Counted from the first letter of the stretch, positions 24,378 through 34,711 are shown. The stretch: DNA of 64,000 nucleotides from Umezawaea endophytica (GCF_025061645.1 NZ_JANYMP010000013.1:1-64000), one strand, 5' to 3'. Numbers and translations are program-made. Notes: generated from the sequence alone by a model not told the origin.

Positions 24378-25129
24378 CGGACCTCGACGCGCTGCGCTCG
24401 GCGCTGCACGGGTCTCCCGCCGAGTCGGGCACGGTCGACGTCGCGGCGGTCATGAGGTCCGGGCGGCGGATCCGGACCAGGCGCAGGCTCGTGCGCGGCG
24501 GCGGGGTCGTCAGCGGCACGGCGGCGCTGCTGGTCGCGATCTTCGTGATCGGGCAGCCGGGAACGGGCACCGCCCCGGAGCAGCAGCCCCTGATCGAGAT
24601 CACCGCGGCCAAGCCCGCCGACCCGAACTCGATCCCCGTCGGCAACGTCGTGATGACCGGCTTCGACAACGAGGTCCTGTACTTCGTCGCCGGCTACCGC
24701 GAGCCCTACGAGAACAAGCGGAGTCCCACGGTCGCCACCGACCCCGACAGGCCCGCCCTCCCCACCGGCACCGGGTACGGGCTGACCCTCGGCAACAACG
24801 GCGTCGGCCGGATCATCCCGTTGCAGACCACGGGCGCGGCGGGCCGCTGGACCGGGTTCCACTCGATCACCACCCGCGGCCTGGACGGCACCCTCGACGC
24901 GGGGAACGTCGGCGGGACCCGGTTGTACGGGTACTACGAGGGCGACGTGCGGCGGATCGTGCTGGAACTGGACGACGAGGTCGTCGCCACCGCGCGTACG
25001 GCCAAGTGGAGCGCGGACGGCACCATTACCATCTTCTGGTTCGCCCCGGAGGACATCCCGTCCGACGAGGCGCTGCACGCGTTCCGGCTGCTGGCCTACG
25101 ACCAGAACGGGCAGCTCATGCCGTACTGA
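24374..25129 (+). CDS. Membrane-anchored protein encoded with the ECF sigma factor
   Basis: A 251-residue protein with a cytoplasmic N-terminus of about 40 residues (TDLDALRSALHGSP, then VMRSGRRIRTRRRLVRGG), a single membrane helix at about 44-62 and an extracytoplasmic beta-rich C-terminal domain. Its position, overlapping the sigma gene by ATGA, and its topology are those of an anti-sigma factor, but the zinc HxxxCxxC motif is absent, as in many partners of SigE-family sigma factors. I infer that it regulates the sigma factor; the sequence does not prove it. Confidence 0.75.
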   Translation: MTDLDALRSALHGSPAESGTVDVAAVMRSGRRIRTRRRLVRGGGVVSGTAALLVAIFVIGQPGTGTAPEQQPLIEITAAKPADPNSIPVGNVVMTGFDNEVLYFVAGYREPYENKRSPTVATDPDRPALPTGTGYGLTLGNNGVGRIIPLQTTGAAGRWTGFHSITTRGLDGTLDAGNVGGTRLYGYYEGDVRRIVLELDDEVVATARTAKWSADGTITIFWFAPEDIPSDEALHAFRLLAYDQNGQLMPY

Positions 25130-25133
25130 CGGG

Positions 25134-25613
25134 TCAGGTGTTCGCGGCCCAGATGCTCGCGTTGAGCGCGGTCGCGAACCCCACCCACAGCAGGTACGGC
25201 ACCAGCAGGCCCGCGGCGAGCCTGCTGCGGCGGGCGAACACGGCGATCAGCGCGACGATGCTCGCCAGCAGCAGCACGATGTCCACCAGCGCCAACCCGA
25301 ACTGCCCCGCGGCGAAGAACAGCGGCGTCCACAGGGCGTTCAGCACGAGCTGCGCGCCGAACAGCACCAGTTCACGCCGCGCACCGGCCCGCCAGGCGAG
25401 CCAGCCGGAGAAGGCGATCATCACGTACAGCGCCGTCCACACCGGACCGAACAGCCAGGACGGCGGTGCCCACGATGGCTGCTGGAGCGCCGCGTAGTCC
25501 GAGGCCGCCGAGACCGCGGACAGCGAGCCGATCACCGCGACCGCGGCCACGGCCACCGCGAAGGCGGCCAGACCGGCGATCGGGTGCGCGCGTCGTGCGG
25601 AGAGGTCGGTCAT
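25134..25613 (-). CDS. TspO/MBR family membrane protein
   Basis: A 159-residue protein with five membrane segments and the aromatic-rich TspO pattern: LQQPSWAPPSWLFGPVWTALYVMIAFSGW-type helix 2 region, then VLNALWTPLFFAAGQFGLALVDI and PYLLWVGFATALNASIWAAN. TspO proteins bind porphyrins and are linked to tetrapyrrole and redox stress responses. It lies 43 bp after the sugar permease on the same strand and could be read from the arabinose operon, but this may be coincidental. It is convergent with the sigma-partner gene. Confidence 0.92.
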   Translation of the reverse strand: MTDLSARRAHPIAGLAAFAVAVAAVAVIGSLSAVSAASDYAALQQPSWAPPSWLFGPVWTALYVMIAFSGWLAWRAGARRELVLFGAQLVLNALWTPLFFAAGQFGLALVDIVLLLASIVALIAVFARRSRLAAGLLVPYLLWVGFATALNASIWAANT

Positions 25614-25655
25614 CCCTCGACGGTAAGCGCGACCGACCCGTCCCGCACGACAGCG

Positions 25656-26894
25656 CTAGCGGGTGCCCGCCCGCCTCTTCGTCCAGACGTCGTAGGCGAC
25701 GGCGGCGAGCAGCACGAGTCCCTTCACCAGCATCACCCGTTCGCTGGGCGCGCCGATCAGGGACATGCCGTTGTTGATGACCGCCATGATCAGACCGCCG
25801 GTGATGGCCCCGACGACCTTGCCGACCCCGCCCTGCACGGCCGCGCCGCCGATGAACGCCGCCGCGATGGCGTCCAGCTCGAACGCGTTGCCCGCGGTGG
25901 GCCCGGCCTGGTTGAGCCTGCCCGCGAAGATCACGCCCGCGAGCGCCGCGAGCACACCCATGTTGACGAAGAGCCAGAACGTGACGGACTTGACCTTCAC
26001 GCCGGACAGCGTGGCCGCCTGGAGGTTGCCGCCGACGGCGTAGATGCGGCGGCCGAACACGGCGCGGTTGGTGAGCAGCGAGTAGCCCAGCACCAGCACC
26101 GCCAGCAGCACGAGCACCCACGGCAGGTTCTTGAAGCGGGCCAACTGCACGATCACCGCGAGCACGACCAGCGCCGCGGCGGCGATCTTCAGCACGAACA
26201 CCGGGAACGGGTCGACCACCTGGCCGTAGCCGATGCGGCCCTGGCGCGAACGCCACTGCGTGAGCGCGATGCCCGCGACCACCGCGATCCCGACGAGGAG
26301 CGTGAACAGGTCGGCGCCGCCGAGCGGGCCGAGGCCGATGTTGCCGAGGAAGCCCTCGATGAAGCCGTTGGACAGCGTCCGGATCTGGTCCGGGAACGGC
26401 CCGATGCCCTGGTTGCCCAGCACGGTCAGGGTGAGCGCGCGGAACACGAGCATGCCCGCCAGGGTGACGATGAACGCCGGGATGCCGAAGTAGGCGACCC
26501 AGTACCCCTGCCACGCGCCGATCACGGCGCCCGCGACGAGCGTGACCAGGACGGCGAGCGGCCACGGGAGGCCCATGTTCACCGTGAGCACCGCGCAGAT
26601 CGCGCCCGTCAGCGCCACCACCGAGCCCGCGGACAGGTCGATGTGCCCGGCGATGATGATGAGGATCATGCCGATCGCCAGGATCAGCACGTAGGAGTTC
26701 TGCACGATGATGTTGGAGATGTTCTGCGGCTGGAGCAGCGCACCGTCGGTGAGGAAGGTGAACAGCACGACGATCAGCCCGAACGCGACGTAGATGCCGC
26801 TCTGCCGCAGGTTGATCGAGAAGCGGCGCGGCGCCGCCGGTCCCTCGCGGACCTCGACGGGGACGTCGGCGTCCGTGGGCGCGGTGCTGGTCAT
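25656..26894 (-). CDS. Sugar ABC importer permease (CUT2, GguB/XylH-like)
   Basis: A 412-residue permease of the BPD_transp_2 (CUT2) type with about ten membrane helices and the family's GHIDLSAGSVVALTGAICAVL and FIGGAAVQGGVGKVVGAITGGLIMAVINNGMSLIG stretches. It forms the homodimeric channel for the binding protein of 28484-29611 and the ATPase of 26899-28428. It lies four bases after the ATPase gene. Its place in the arabinose locus makes L-arabinose (or a related pentose) the likely substrate. Confidence 0.92.
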   Translation of the reverse strand: MTSTAPTDADVPVEVREGPAAPRRFSINLRQSGIYVAFGLIVVLFTFLTDGALLQPQNISNIIVQNSYVLILAIGMILIIIAGHIDLSAGSVVALTGAICAVLTVNMGLPWPLAVLVTLVAGAVIGAWQGYWVAYFGIPAFIVTLAGMLVFRALTLTVLGNQGIGPFPDQIRTLSNGFIEGFLGNIGLGPLGGADLFTLLVGIAVVAGIALTQWRSRQGRIGYGQVVDPFPVFVLKIAAAALVVLAVIVQLARFKNLPWVLVLLAVLVLGYSLLTNRAVFGRRIYAVGGNLQAATLSGVKVKSVTFWLFVNMGVLAALAGVIFAGRLNQAGPTAGNAFELDAIAAAFIGGAAVQGGVGKVVGAITGGLIMAVINNGMSLIGAPSERVMLVKGLVLLAAVAYDVWTKRRAGTR

Positions 26895-26898
26895 GGCG

Positions 26899-28428
26899 CT
26901 ACTCCTGTCCCTTGGTCATGAAGTGCATGAGGCGTTCCTGGGTCGCGTCGGCGCGGTCGACCTCACCGGTGATCCGCCCGGCCGACAGGGCGTAGACGCG
27001 GTCGCACAGGCCCAGCAGCTCGGGCAGCTCCGAGGAGATCACCAGCACCGCCTTGCCCTCGTCCGCGAGCTTGTTGATGATCGTGTAGATCTCGTACTTG
27101 GCACCGACGTCGATGCCGCGGGTCGGCTCGTCGAGGATCAGCACGTCCGGATCGGTGAAGATCCACTTGGACAGCACGACCTTCTGCTGGTTGCCGCCGC
27201 TGAGCGTCCCCGTCGTCGTGGCCACGCCGGGGGCCTTGATGTTCATGCTCCGCCGGAACTCCTCGGCGACGCGGTGCTCCTCGTTCTCGTGCACCCAGCC
27301 GCGCTTGGCGAGCTTCGACAGGCCGACGGCGGAGATGTTGCGCTTGATGTCCTCGATGAGGTTGAGGCCGTAGCGCTTGCGGTCCTCGGTGACGTAGGCG
27401 ATGCCGTTGCGGATCGCGTCGCGCACCGTGCGGACGTTGATCTCCCGGCCGTTCTTGAGCACCCGCCCGGAGATGTCCGTGCCGTAGGAGCGGCCGAACA
27501 CGCTCATGGCCAGCTCGGTGCGGCCCGCGCCCATGAGTCCGGCCAGCCCGACGATCTCACCGCGCCGCAGCACCAGGTTCGCGCCGGACACCACGACCCG
27601 GCCGCGCTGGGTGGGGCTGTGCACGGTCCAGTCCTCGATCCGCAGCACCTCCTCGCCGATGTTCGACTCGTGCGGCGGGAAGCGGTCCGACAGGTCCCGG
27701 CCGACCATGCCCGAGATGATCCGCGCCTCGGTCACGTCGTCGGTGGCCATGTCCAGCGTCTCGATCGTCCTGCCGTCGCGCAGGATCGTGATCGAGTCGG
27801 CGATGGCCGCGATCTCGTTGAGCTTGTGCGAGATGATCACGCAGGTGATGCCCTGGTCGCGCAGGCCGCGCAGCAGGTCGAGCAGGTGCGCGGAGTCCTC
27901 GTCGTTCAAGGCCGCGGTCGGCTCGTCCAGGATGAGCAGCCGCACCTCCTTGGACAGCGCTTTCGCGATCTCCACGAGCTGCTGTTTGCCCACGCCGATG
28001 TCGAGCACCGGCGTGGTCGGGTTCTCCCGCAGGCCGACGCGCTCCAGCAGTTCCGCGGCGGCGTGGTTGGTGCGGTTCCAGTCGATCAGCCCGCGGTGGG
28101 CGATCTCGTTGCCCAGGAACAGGTTCTCCGCGATCGAGAGCTGGGCGCACAGCGCCAGCTCCTGGTGGATGATCACGATCCCGCGCCGCTCGCTGTCGTT
28201 GATCCCGGAGAACTCGCACGGCTCGCCGTCGAAGGTGATCTCGCCGTCGTAGGAGCCGTGCGGGTACACCCCGGACAGCACCTTCATCAGCGTCGACTTG
28301 CCCGCGCCGTTCTCGCCGCAGATCGCGTGGATCTCGCCGCGGCGCACGGACAGCGCCACGTCCTGGAGCGCCTTGACGCCGGGAAAGGTCTTGGTGATCC
28401 CCCGCATGCGCAGGATGTCGTCTGCCAT
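26899..28428 (-). CDS. Sugar ABC importer ATPase (two-domain CUT2, GguA/XylG-like)
   Basis: A 509-residue protein with two ATPase domains. The first has Walker [10 protein letters not shown], signature-like [13 protein letters not shown] and Walker [14 protein letters not shown]; the second has the degenerate Walker [10 protein letters not shown] typical of this class, signature [14 protein letters not shown] and Walker [15 protein letters not shown] perfect palindrome of 30 bp separates it from the upstream binding-protein gene, a common arrangement that lets the binding protein be made in excess of the ATPase. Confidence 0.94.
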   Translation of the reverse strand: MADDILRMRGITKTFPGVKALQDVALSVRRGEIHAICGENGAGKSTLMKVLSGVYPHGSYDGEITFDGEPCEFSGINDSERRGIVIIHQELALCAQLSIAENLFLGNEIAHRGLIDWNRTNHAAAELLERVGLRENPTTPVLDIGVGKQQLVEIAKALSKEVRLLILDEPTAALNDEDSAHLLDLLRGLRDQGITCVIISHKLNEIAAIADSITILRDGRTIETLDMATDDVTEARIISGMVGRDLSDRFPPHESNIGEEVLRIEDWTVHSPTQRGRVVVSGANLVLRRGEIVGLAGLMGAGRTELAMSVFGRSYGTDISGRVLKNGREINVRTVRDAIRNGIAYVTEDRKRYGLNLIEDIKRNISAVGLSKLAKRGWVHENEEHRVAEEFRRSMNIKAPGVATTTGTLSGGNQQKVVLSKWIFTDPDVLILDEPTRGIDVGAKYEIYTIINKLADEGKAVLVISSELPELLGLCDRVYALSAGRITGEVDRADATQERLMHFMTKGQE

Positions 28429-28448
28429 CGCTGGTCGGTCCCTTCACG

Positions 28449-28478
28449 GGCCGGGCTCCCCGCGCGGGGAGCCCGGCC
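28449..28478. terminator. Perfect 30-bp palindrome between binding-protein and ATPase genes
   Basis: Two exactly complementary 15-base arms, GGCCGGGCTCCCCGC and its reverse complement, meet without a loop. It sits five bases after the binding-protein stop. Most likely a partial terminator or mRNA-stabilising stem that reduces downstream expression of the ATPase and permease. Confidence 0.75.
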
Positions 28479-28483
28479 GGCGA

Positions 28484-29611
28484 CTACTTGATCTGGTCTG
28501 CGGTGTAGTAGCCGGAGTCGATCAGGACCTTCTGGTAGTTGGCCTTGTCGACGGTGACCACGGGGAGCGTGAACGTGGGGACGACCTTCTTGCCGTTGTT
28601 GTAGTCGGTCGTGTTGTTGGTCTCGGGCTTGTTGCCCTTGAGCACGGCGTCGGCCATCTTCACGGCGACGTCCGCGAGCTGGCGCGTGTCCTTGTAGATG
28701 GTCGAGTACTGCTCACTGGCGACGATCGACTTCACCGAGGCGACCTCGGCGTCCTGACCGGTCACGATCGGGTAGGGCTGGGTCCCGGTGCCGTAGCCGT
28801 TGCTCTTCAACGCCGAGAGGATGCCGATGGAGAGGCCGTCGTAGGGCGACAGGACGCCCTGCACCAGCGCGCCGCCGCCGTAGCTGGAGGTAAGGACGTC
28901 CTCCATGCGCCGCTGCGCCGTGGCCGGGTCCCACCGCAGGATCGCGACGGTGGCGAAGTCCTTCTGACCGCTCTTGACGACCAGCGTCCCCTTGTCGAGG
29001 TACGGCTGGAGGATCGACATGGCGCCGTTGAAGAAGAACGTGGCGTTGTTGTCGTCCGGCGAGCCCGCGAACAGCTCGATGTTGAACGGCCCCTTGGCGT
29101 CGCCATCGGAACCGTCCGCCTTCTTCAGGCCCAGGCCGGTCAGCAGGGAGGTCGCCTGCTCGACGCCGACCTTGAAGTTGTCGAAGGTGGCGTAGTAGTC
29201 GACGCTCGGGCTGTTCAGGATCAGCCGGTCGTAGGAGATCACCGGGATCTTCTTGTCCGCGGCCTGCTGGATCTGCGTGGTGAGCGCCTTGCCGTCGATG
29301 GACGCGACGATGAGCACCTTGGCGTTCTTGGTGATCTGGTTCTCGATCTGGTTGGCCTGCGTCGGGATGTCGTTCTCCGCGTACTGGAGATCGACCTGGT
29401 AGCCCTGCTTCTCCAGCGCGGCCTTGATGTTGTCGCCGTCGTGGATCCACCGCTCGGACGCCTTGGTCGGCATGGTCACGCCCACGAGCGCGCCCGCACC
29501 GGAACCGGCTTCCGCCTGCTGGTCCACCGTCTTGGTCGACGAGCCGCAGGCGCTCAGTGCCGCGGTGAGCGCCAGAGCGCCACCCATCGCGGCGAAACGG
29601 GTGAACTTCAT
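28484..29611 (-). CDS. Sugar-binding lipoprotein, ChvE-like
   Basis: A 375-residue type I sugar-binding protein. The lipoprotein signal is [22 protein letters not shown] (cysteine 22). The mature part has the ChvE/multiple-sugar pattern: [21 protein letters not shown], then [32 protein letters not shown] and a [16 protein letters not shown] region with [13 protein letters not shown]. It is the fourth gene after araB-araD-araA, so it most likely delivers L-arabinose to the CUT2 importer. Confidence 0.92.
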   Translation of the reverse strand: MKFTRFAAMGGALALTAALSACGSSTKTVDQQAEAGSGAGALVGVTMPTKASERWIHDGDNIKAALEKQGYQVDLQYAENDIPTQANQIENQITKNAKVLIVASIDGKALTTQIQQAADKKIPVISYDRLILNSPSVDYYATFDNFKVGVEQATSLLTGLGLKKADGSDGDAKGPFNIELFAGSPDDNNATFFFNGAMSILQPYLDKGTLVVKSGQKDFATVAILRWDPATAQRRMEDVLTSSYGGGALVQGVLSPYDGLSIGILSALKSNGYGTGTQPYPIVTGQDAEVASVKSIVASEQYSTIYKDTRQLADVAVKMADAVLKGNKPETNNTTDYNNGKKVVPTFTLPVVTVDKANYQKVLIDSGYYTADQIK

Positions 29612-29641
29612 CGTTCTGTCTCCTGTCGGGTTCGGTACGTG

Positions 29642-31150
29642 CTATCGCCAGCCGGGCAAACCCTGGGCGAGTCGGTAGTAGGCCTGGTTCCAGCGGAGGC
29701 GGTCCCCGAAGTCCGCCGTCGTGGTCGCCCCGTCGATCACCACCAGCTCGGTGTGCGCCATGTGCGCGAAGTCCCTCAACGTCTCCGCGCCGACGGCCTG
29801 CGTCAGCACGGTGTGGTGCGGGCCGCCCGCCGTGAGCCACGACTCGGCCGAAGTGGACAGTGCGGGCGCGGGCTTCCACACCGCGCGCGCCACGGGCAGG
29901 TTCGGCAGCGGCTCGTCCGGCGGCACGACGTCGATCTCGTTGGCCACCAGGCGGAAGCGGTCGCCGAGGTCGGACAGGCCGATCACCACGCCCGCGCCCG
30001 CGGTGGCGTCGAACACCAGCCTGACCGGGTCCTCGCGACCGCCGATGCCCAGCGGGTGGACCTCGCACGACGGGCGGTCGGCGGCGATGCTCGGGCAGAC
30101 CTCCAGCATGTGCGCGCCGAGGATCTTCGGCTCGCCCGGCCCGAAGTGGTAGGTGTAGTCCTCCATGAACGACGTGCCGCGCCCGGTGCCCACGCCCATC
30201 GCCTTCACGGCGGCCAGCAGCGCGGACGTCTTCCAGTCGCCCTCGCCGCCGAAGCCGTAGCCGTCGGCCATCAGCCGCTGCACGGCCAGTCCCGGCAACT
30301 GCCGGAGACCGCCGAGGTCCTCGAAGTTCGTGGTGAACGCGCCGAACCCGCCGTCGGTGAGGAACTGCCGCATCCCCAGCTCGATGCGGGCCGCGTAGCG
30401 CAGCGACTCGTGCCGCTCGGCTCCCCTGGCCAGTTCCGGCGCGAGGTCGTAGGCGTCGGCGTACTCGGCCACCAGCACGGAGATCGCGTCGTCCGCGACG
30501 GCGTCGACCACGGCCACCAGGTCGTTGACGCCGTAGGTGTTCACCGAGACGCCGAACCTCAGCTCGGCCTCGACCTTGTCGCCCTCGGTCACGGCGACGT
30601 CCCGCATGTTGTCGCCGAACCGGGCCAGCTTGAGGTTCCGCAGGTGGTTGTGGCCGGTCGCGGCCCGCGCCCAGCCGTCGATCCTGGCCGCCAGCTCGGG
30701 GTCGGACGCGTGCCCGGCGACCGTCTTGCGCGCCACCCCGAGGCGGGTCTGGATGAACCCGAACTCGCGGTCGCCGTGCGCGGCCTGGTTGAGGTTCATG
30801 AAGTCCATGTCGATGGACTGCCACGGCAGCGCCGAGTTGAGCTGGGTGTGCAGGTGCAGCAGGGGCTTGCGCAGCACGTCCAGCCCGGTGATCCACATCT
30901 TGGCGGGCGAGAACGTGTGCATCCAGGCCACCACGCCGACGCAGGACGGGTCGGCGTTGGCGGCGAGCATGACGCCGCGGATGGCGGTGGAGTCGGTCAG
31001 CACCGGCTTCCACACGATCTCCGCGGAGATCCGGCCGGACGCGGTCAGCGTGCGCTGGATCTGCTGCGACTGGCTCGCCACCTGGTCGAGCGTCTCCGGC
31101 CCGTACAGGTGCTGGCTGCCGGTGAGGAACCACAACTGGGGTTTCGACAT
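29642..31150 (-). CDS. araA: L-arabinose isomerase
   Basis: A 502-residue enzyme interconverting L-arabinose and L-ribulose with a Mn2+ centre. The start [21 protein letters not shown] is the family opening; conserved regions include [12 protein letters not shown], the Glu-containing [29 protein letters not shown] with the metal-binding histidine, and GPHHTVL near the end. The ATG at 31150 has GAGGAG upstream. It lies 28 bp after araD and is followed by the ChvE-like binding protein, giving the order araB-araD-araA-importer. Confidence 0.97.
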   Translation of the reverse strand: MSKPQLWFLTGSQHLYGPETLDQVASQSQQIQRTLTASGRISAEIVWKPVLTDSTAIRGVMLAANADPSCVGVVAWMHTFSPAKMWITGLDVLRKPLLHLHTQLNSALPWQSIDMDFMNLNQAAHGDREFGFIQTRLGVARKTVAGHASDPELAARIDGWARAATGHNHLRNLKLARFGDNMRDVAVTEGDKVEAELRFGVSVNTYGVNDLVAVVDAVADDAISVLVAEYADAYDLAPELARGAERHESLRYAARIELGMRQFLTDGGFGAFTTNFEDLGGLRQLPGLAVQRLMADGYGFGGEGDWKTSALLAAVKAMGVGTGRGTSFMEDYTYHFGPGEPKILGAHMLEVCPSIAADRPSCEVHPLGIGGREDPVRLVFDATAGAGVVIGLSDLGDRFRLVANEIDVVPPDEPLPNLPVARAVWKPAPALSTSAESWLTAGGPHHTVLTQAVGAETLRDFAHMAHTELVVIDGATTTADFGDRLRWNQAYYRLAQGLPGWR

Positions 31151-31178
31151 GGCGGGCTCTCCTCGTGGTTCCACGGAC

Positions 31179-31847
31179 TCAGGCCTGCCCGTAGACGTTC
31201 TGGTAGCGGGCGTGCAGGCGGTCGACGTCGTCCTGGTCGATGTCGCCCGGCTTCCCGAGCTGGTGTGCGATGTGGACGGTGCGGGCGACGTCCTCCAGCA
31301 TCACGGCGGCCTTCACCGCGGAGCGGGCGTCCGGCCCGACCGTGAACGGGCCGTGGTTGCGCATCAGCACGGCCGGGGACCTGCTGTCCCGCAACGTCTC
31401 CACGATGCCGCGCCCGATGGAGTCGTCGCCGATCATGGCGAACGGGCCGACCGGGATCCCGCCGCCGAACTCGTCGGCCATCATGGTCAGCACGCACGGG
31501 ATCGGCTCGCCGCGCGCGGCCCACGCCGTGGCGTACGGCGAGTGCGTGTGCACCACGCCGCCGACCTCGGGCATGTGCCGGTACACGTACCCGTGCGCCG
31601 CGGTGTCCGAGGAGGGCGACATGTCGCCCTCGACCAGTTCGCCGTGCAGGTCCGTGACGACGATCGTGGCGGCGGTCAGCTCGTCGTAGGACACCCCCGA
31701 CGGCTTGATCACCATCAGGTCCTCCCCCGGCACCCGCGCCGACACGTTGCCCGCGGTCCACATCACCAGGCCGTACCTGGTCAGCTCCCCGTGCAGTTCG
31801 GCGACGGTCCGCCGCAGGTCCGCGATCGTCTGCCCCACCGACGACAT
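31179..31847 (-). CDS. araD: L-ribulose-5-phosphate 4-epimerase
   Basis: A 222-residue class II aldolase-fold epimerase that converts L-ribulose 5-phosphate to D-xylulose 5-phosphate. Zinc ligands are visible in [14 protein letters not shown] and the later RNHGPFTVG; phosphate-binding residues lie in TAGNVSARV and IKPSGVSY, and [14 protein letters not shown] matches the family. The ATG shares its A with the araB stop (TGATG), so the two are tightly coupled. Confidence 0.96.
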   Translation of the reverse strand: MSSVGQTIADLRRTVAELHGELTRYGLVMWTAGNVSARVPGEDLMVIKPSGVSYDELTAATIVVTDLHGELVEGDMSPSSDTAAHGYVYRHMPEVGGVVHTHSPYATAWAARGEPIPCVLTMMADEFGGGIPVGPFAMIGDDSIGRGIVETLRDSRSPAVLMRNHGPFTVGPDARSAVKAAVMLEDVARTVHIAHQLGKPGDIDQDDVDRLHARYQNVYGQA

Positions 31848-33523
31848 CAGCTCTTCCCCTCGGTCGCGGCGCGCTTGCGCGCCTTCAGCCGGTGCATCAC
31901 GTCGTCGCCGCCGCGACCGAAGTGGTCGTGCAGCTCGACGTAGTCGGCGTAGAGCGCCTGGTAGGCCTCGACGTTCGCCGGGATCGGCTGGTAGACCCCC
32001 CGGCGGACGGAGCCCATGGCGGCGGCGGCCGCGCGGATGTCGGTGTACGCGCCCGCGGCCACGGCGGCGTGGATGGCCGACCCCAGCGCGGGCCCCTGCT
32101 CGGAGCCGATGACCGACAGCGGCAGGCCGGTCACGTCGGCGTAGATCCGCATCAGGAGTTCGTTGCGCAGCAACCCACCGGCGACAATCAGCTCGGTGAC
32201 CGGGACGCCGGACGCGACGAACGCGTCGACGATGGTCTTGGTGCCGAAGGCGGTCGCCTCGAACAGCGCGCGGTAGGTGTCCTCGGCGCGGGTGGCGAGG
32301 GTCTGGCCGACGACCAGCCCGCTCAGCTCGTGGTCGACCAGCACCGACCTGTTGCCGCTGTGCCAGTCCAGCGCGACCAGCCCGTGCTCGCCGATCTCCT
32401 GCTGCGCGGCCAGTTCCGTGAGCAGGTCGTGCACCGAGATGCCGCGCTCGGCCGCGCGCCGCTGGTAGTCGGCGGGCACGTTGTGCTCGACGAACCAGCC
32501 GAAGATGTCGCCGACGCCGGACTGGCCCGCCTCGTAACCCCAGAGGCCGGGGATGATCCCGCCGTCCACCACGCCGCACATCCCCGGCACCTCGCGGAGG
32601 TCCGCGCCGGACAGGACGTGGCAGGTGGAGGTGCCCATGATCGCGACCATCTGGCCGGGCTCCACGGCGTTCGCGGCGGGCGCGGTGACGTGCGCGTCGA
32701 CGTTGCCGACCGCGACGGCGATCCCCTCCGGCAGGCCGGTCCACGCGGCGGCCTCGGCGGACAGGCCGCCCGCTCGGTCGCCGAGCGCGCCGATCTCGTG
32801 GTCCAGCTTGTCGGTGACGAACCGCTCGAAGCCGGGGTGCAGCTCGCGCAGGAACTCGGGCGTCGGGTAGGCGCCGTCCTGGCGGATGCCCTTGTAGCCC
32901 GCGGTGCACGCGTTGCGCACGTAGGTGCCGGTGAGCCGCCAGATGATCCAGTCGGCGGCCTCGACCCAGTGCTCCATCGCGGTGTAGACCTCGGGCGCCT
33001 CCTCCAGGAGTTGCAGGCCCTTGGCGAACTCCCACTCGGAGGAGATCAGGCCGCCGTAGCGCGGCAGCCACGGCTCCTTCCGGTTCCGCGCCAGCTCGTT
33101 GATCCGGTCCGCCTGGCCCTGCGCGGCGTGGTGGCGCCACAGCTTCACGTAGGCGTGGGGCTCCCGGACGAACTCCGGCAGCTCGCACAGCGGCGTGCCG
33201 TCCGCCGTGGTCGGCACCATCGTGCACGCGGTGAAGTCCGTGCCGACGCCGATCACGTGGCTCGGGTCGACGCCCGCAGCGGCGATGGCGGCCGGGATCG
33301 CCGCCCGCAGCACGTCGATGTAGTCGGAGGGCACCTGGAGCGCCCACTCGGGGGGCAGCGCCCTGCCGGTGGCCGGGAGCACCCGGTCGACGACGCCGTG
33401 CCGGTAGTCGTGCACCGCGCTGCCGAGTTCGGCGCCGTCGCGGACCCGCACCACGACGGCGCGGCCGGACAGCGTGCCGAAGTCGACTCCGACCGCGAGT
33501 GCGTCCTGGGGATCGATCGCCAT
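31847..33523 (-). CDS. araB: Ribulokinase
   Basis: A 558-residue FGGY-family kinase that phosphorylates L-ribulose at C5. The N-terminus LAVGVDFGTLSGRAVVV contains the first phosphate loop; GVGTDFTACTMVP, the long AraB-specific region with MGTSTCHVL and the second-domain VAGGLLRNELLMRIYADV are typical. The ATG at 33523 (MAIDPQDALAV) is preferred; the frame upstream crosses the operator at 33562-33575. It is the first gene of the ara operon and is followed with a one-base overlap by araD. Confidence 0.97.
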   Translation of the reverse strand: MAIDPQDALAVGVDFGTLSGRAVVVRVRDGAELGSAVHDYRHGVVDRVLPATGRALPPEWALQVPSDYIDVLRAAIPAAIAAAGVDPSHVIGVGTDFTACTMVPTTADGTPLCELPEFVREPHAYVKLWRHHAAQGQADRINELARNRKEPWLPRYGGLISSEWEFAKGLQLLEEAPEVYTAMEHWVEAADWIIWRLTGTYVRNACTAGYKGIRQDGAYPTPEFLRELHPGFERFVTDKLDHEIGALGDRAGGLSAEAAAWTGLPEGIAVAVGNVDAHVTAPAANAVEPGQMVAIMGTSTCHVLSGADLREVPGMCGVVDGGIIPGLWGYEAGQSGVGDIFGWFVEHNVPADYQRRAAERGISVHDLLTELAAQQEIGEHGLVALDWHSGNRSVLVDHELSGLVVGQTLATRAEDTYRALFEATAFGTKTIVDAFVASGVPVTELIVAGGLLRNELLMRIYADVTGLPLSVIGSEQGPALGSAIHAAVAAGAYTDIRAAAAAMGSVRRGVYQPIPANVEAYQALYADYVELHDHFGRGGDDVMHRLKARKRAATEGKS

Positions 33524-33561
33524 GGTGAGACACCTTCGTCCGACAGCCCTGTCCGACGCAG

Positions 33562-33575
33562 TGTTATCGCTAACA
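33562..33575 (-). promoter_or_regulatory. LacI-family operator of the ara operon
   Basis: TGTTATCGCTAACA, a 14-bp near-palindrome with one mismatch between its arms, 39 bases before the araB start. It shares the half-site TGTTATCG with the site in front of the regulator gene at 34698. Confidence 0.8.
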
Positions 33576-33673
33576 TTCCGGCCGTCAACAGCACGGCGCA
33601 ACGTTTCGGTAACTCGACGGACACCTTGCCCGAGAAGGGGTTCCGTCTTAGATGGATGGCGGGATGAGCGTTC

Positions 33674-34663
33674 TCAACGTTGTCCAGGACTCGCGACGCT
33701 GTCGCGCACCACCAGCTCCGGCGCGATCGTGTGCCGCGTGGACGTCGACGAGCCGGACTCGATCTGCCCGAGCAGCATCCCCAGCGTCGTCCTGGCCACG
33801 GCCTCGAAGTCCGGCCGGATCGTGGTCAGCGGCGGGATGAAGTACGCCGCCTCGGGCACGTCGTCGAACCCGACGACGCTCACGTCCTCCGGCACCCGCC
33901 TGCCGCGCTCGCTCATCGCGCGCAGGATGCCCAGCGCCAGGTGGTCGTTCGCCGCGAACACGGCCGTCACGTCGGGCATCCGCGCGAGCATCTGCCCGGC
34001 CCGGTACCCCGACGCCGCCGTCCAGTCGGCCGCCATGACCGGGGGGATCTCCGCGCCCGCCTCGGTCAGCGCGGCCCGCCACCCCTCGATGCGGCCGATC
34101 GCGTCGAACCAGTCCGACGGCCCCGACACGTGCCACACCGTCGAGTGCCCGGCGTCCAGCAGGAACTTCGTCGCGTCACGGGCGCCCGCCGCCTGGTCCA
34201 CCGTGACCAGCGCGGCGGGTCGCGCGGGATCGCCGTCGATCGTGACCAGCGGCACGTCGGCGGGCAGGTGGTCGAGGGCCTCGTTCGCCGACGCCACCGG
34301 CGCTATGACCACGATCCCGGCCACCCGCTGGTCCAGGTGCTGCTCCACCGCGCGGCCGATCGAGTGCCGGTCCAGCACGCTGACGTTGCCCACGCTCACG
34401 GTGAACCCGGCCTCGGCGGCGGCGTTCTCGAACGCGACCAGCAGGGACGCGGGACCGTAGAGCGTCGAGTTCTGCGCCACCACGCCCAACACCTGCGACC
34501 GGCCCGTGACCAGGGCTTTCGCCGCCCGGTTAGGCCGGTAGCCCAGCTCGGAGATCGCCGCCCGCACCCGGTTGCGCGTCTGCTCGCGCACGTTCGGATG
34601 CCCGTTGAGCACCCGCGACACGGTCTGGTGCGACACGCCCGCCAGGCGTGCCACGTCCGTCAT
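33674..34663 (-). CDS. LacI/GalR family repressor, probable arabinose regulator
   Basis: A 329-residue LacI-type regulator. The N-terminal DNA-binding domain reads MTDVARLAGVSHQTVSRVLNGHPNVREQTR with a hinge helix near NRAAKALVTGRSQVLGVV; the rest is a type I periplasmic-binding-like effector domain with FAANDHLALGILRAMSERG and VVGFDDVPEAAYFIPPLTTI. The ATG at 34663 is chosen because CGGGAG lies just upstream and family members start this close to the helix-turn-helix; an in-frame GTG at 34696 is possible. Matching operators precede it and araB, so L-arabinose-relieved repression is inferred. Confidence 0.9.
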   Translation of the reverse strand: MTDVARLAGVSHQTVSRVLNGHPNVREQTRNRVRAAISELGYRPNRAAKALVTGRSQVLGVVAQNSTLYGPASLLVAFENAAAEAGFTVSVGNVSVLDRHSIGRAVEQHLDQRVAGIVVIAPVASANEALDHLPADVPLVTIDGDPARPAALVTVDQAAGARDATKFLLDAGHSTVWHVSGPSDWFDAIGRIEGWRAALTEAGAEIPPVMAADWTAASGYRAGQMLARMPDVTAVFAANDHLALGILRAMSERGRRVPEDVSVVGFDDVPEAAYFIPPLTTIRPDFEAVARTTLGMLLGQIESGSSTSTRHTIAPELVVRDSVASPGQR

Positions 34664-34697
34664 CGCAGGCTCCCGCGTCACCTTGTCCACCGGCACA

Positions 34698-34711
34698 TGT
34701 TATCGATCACA
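34698..34711 (-). promoter_or_regulatory. LacI-family operator before the regulator gene
   Basis: TGTTATCGATCACA, with the same TGTTATCG half-site as the operator at 33562-33575. It lies 35 bases before the chosen start of the LacI-type gene and suggests autoregulation; it could also affect the divergent MFS gene. Confidence 0.7.

Noticed and set aside
28713-31133. An 806-codon open frame on the minus strand across the binding protein and araA
   Set aside because: It is a frame-shifted reading of two well-identified genes.
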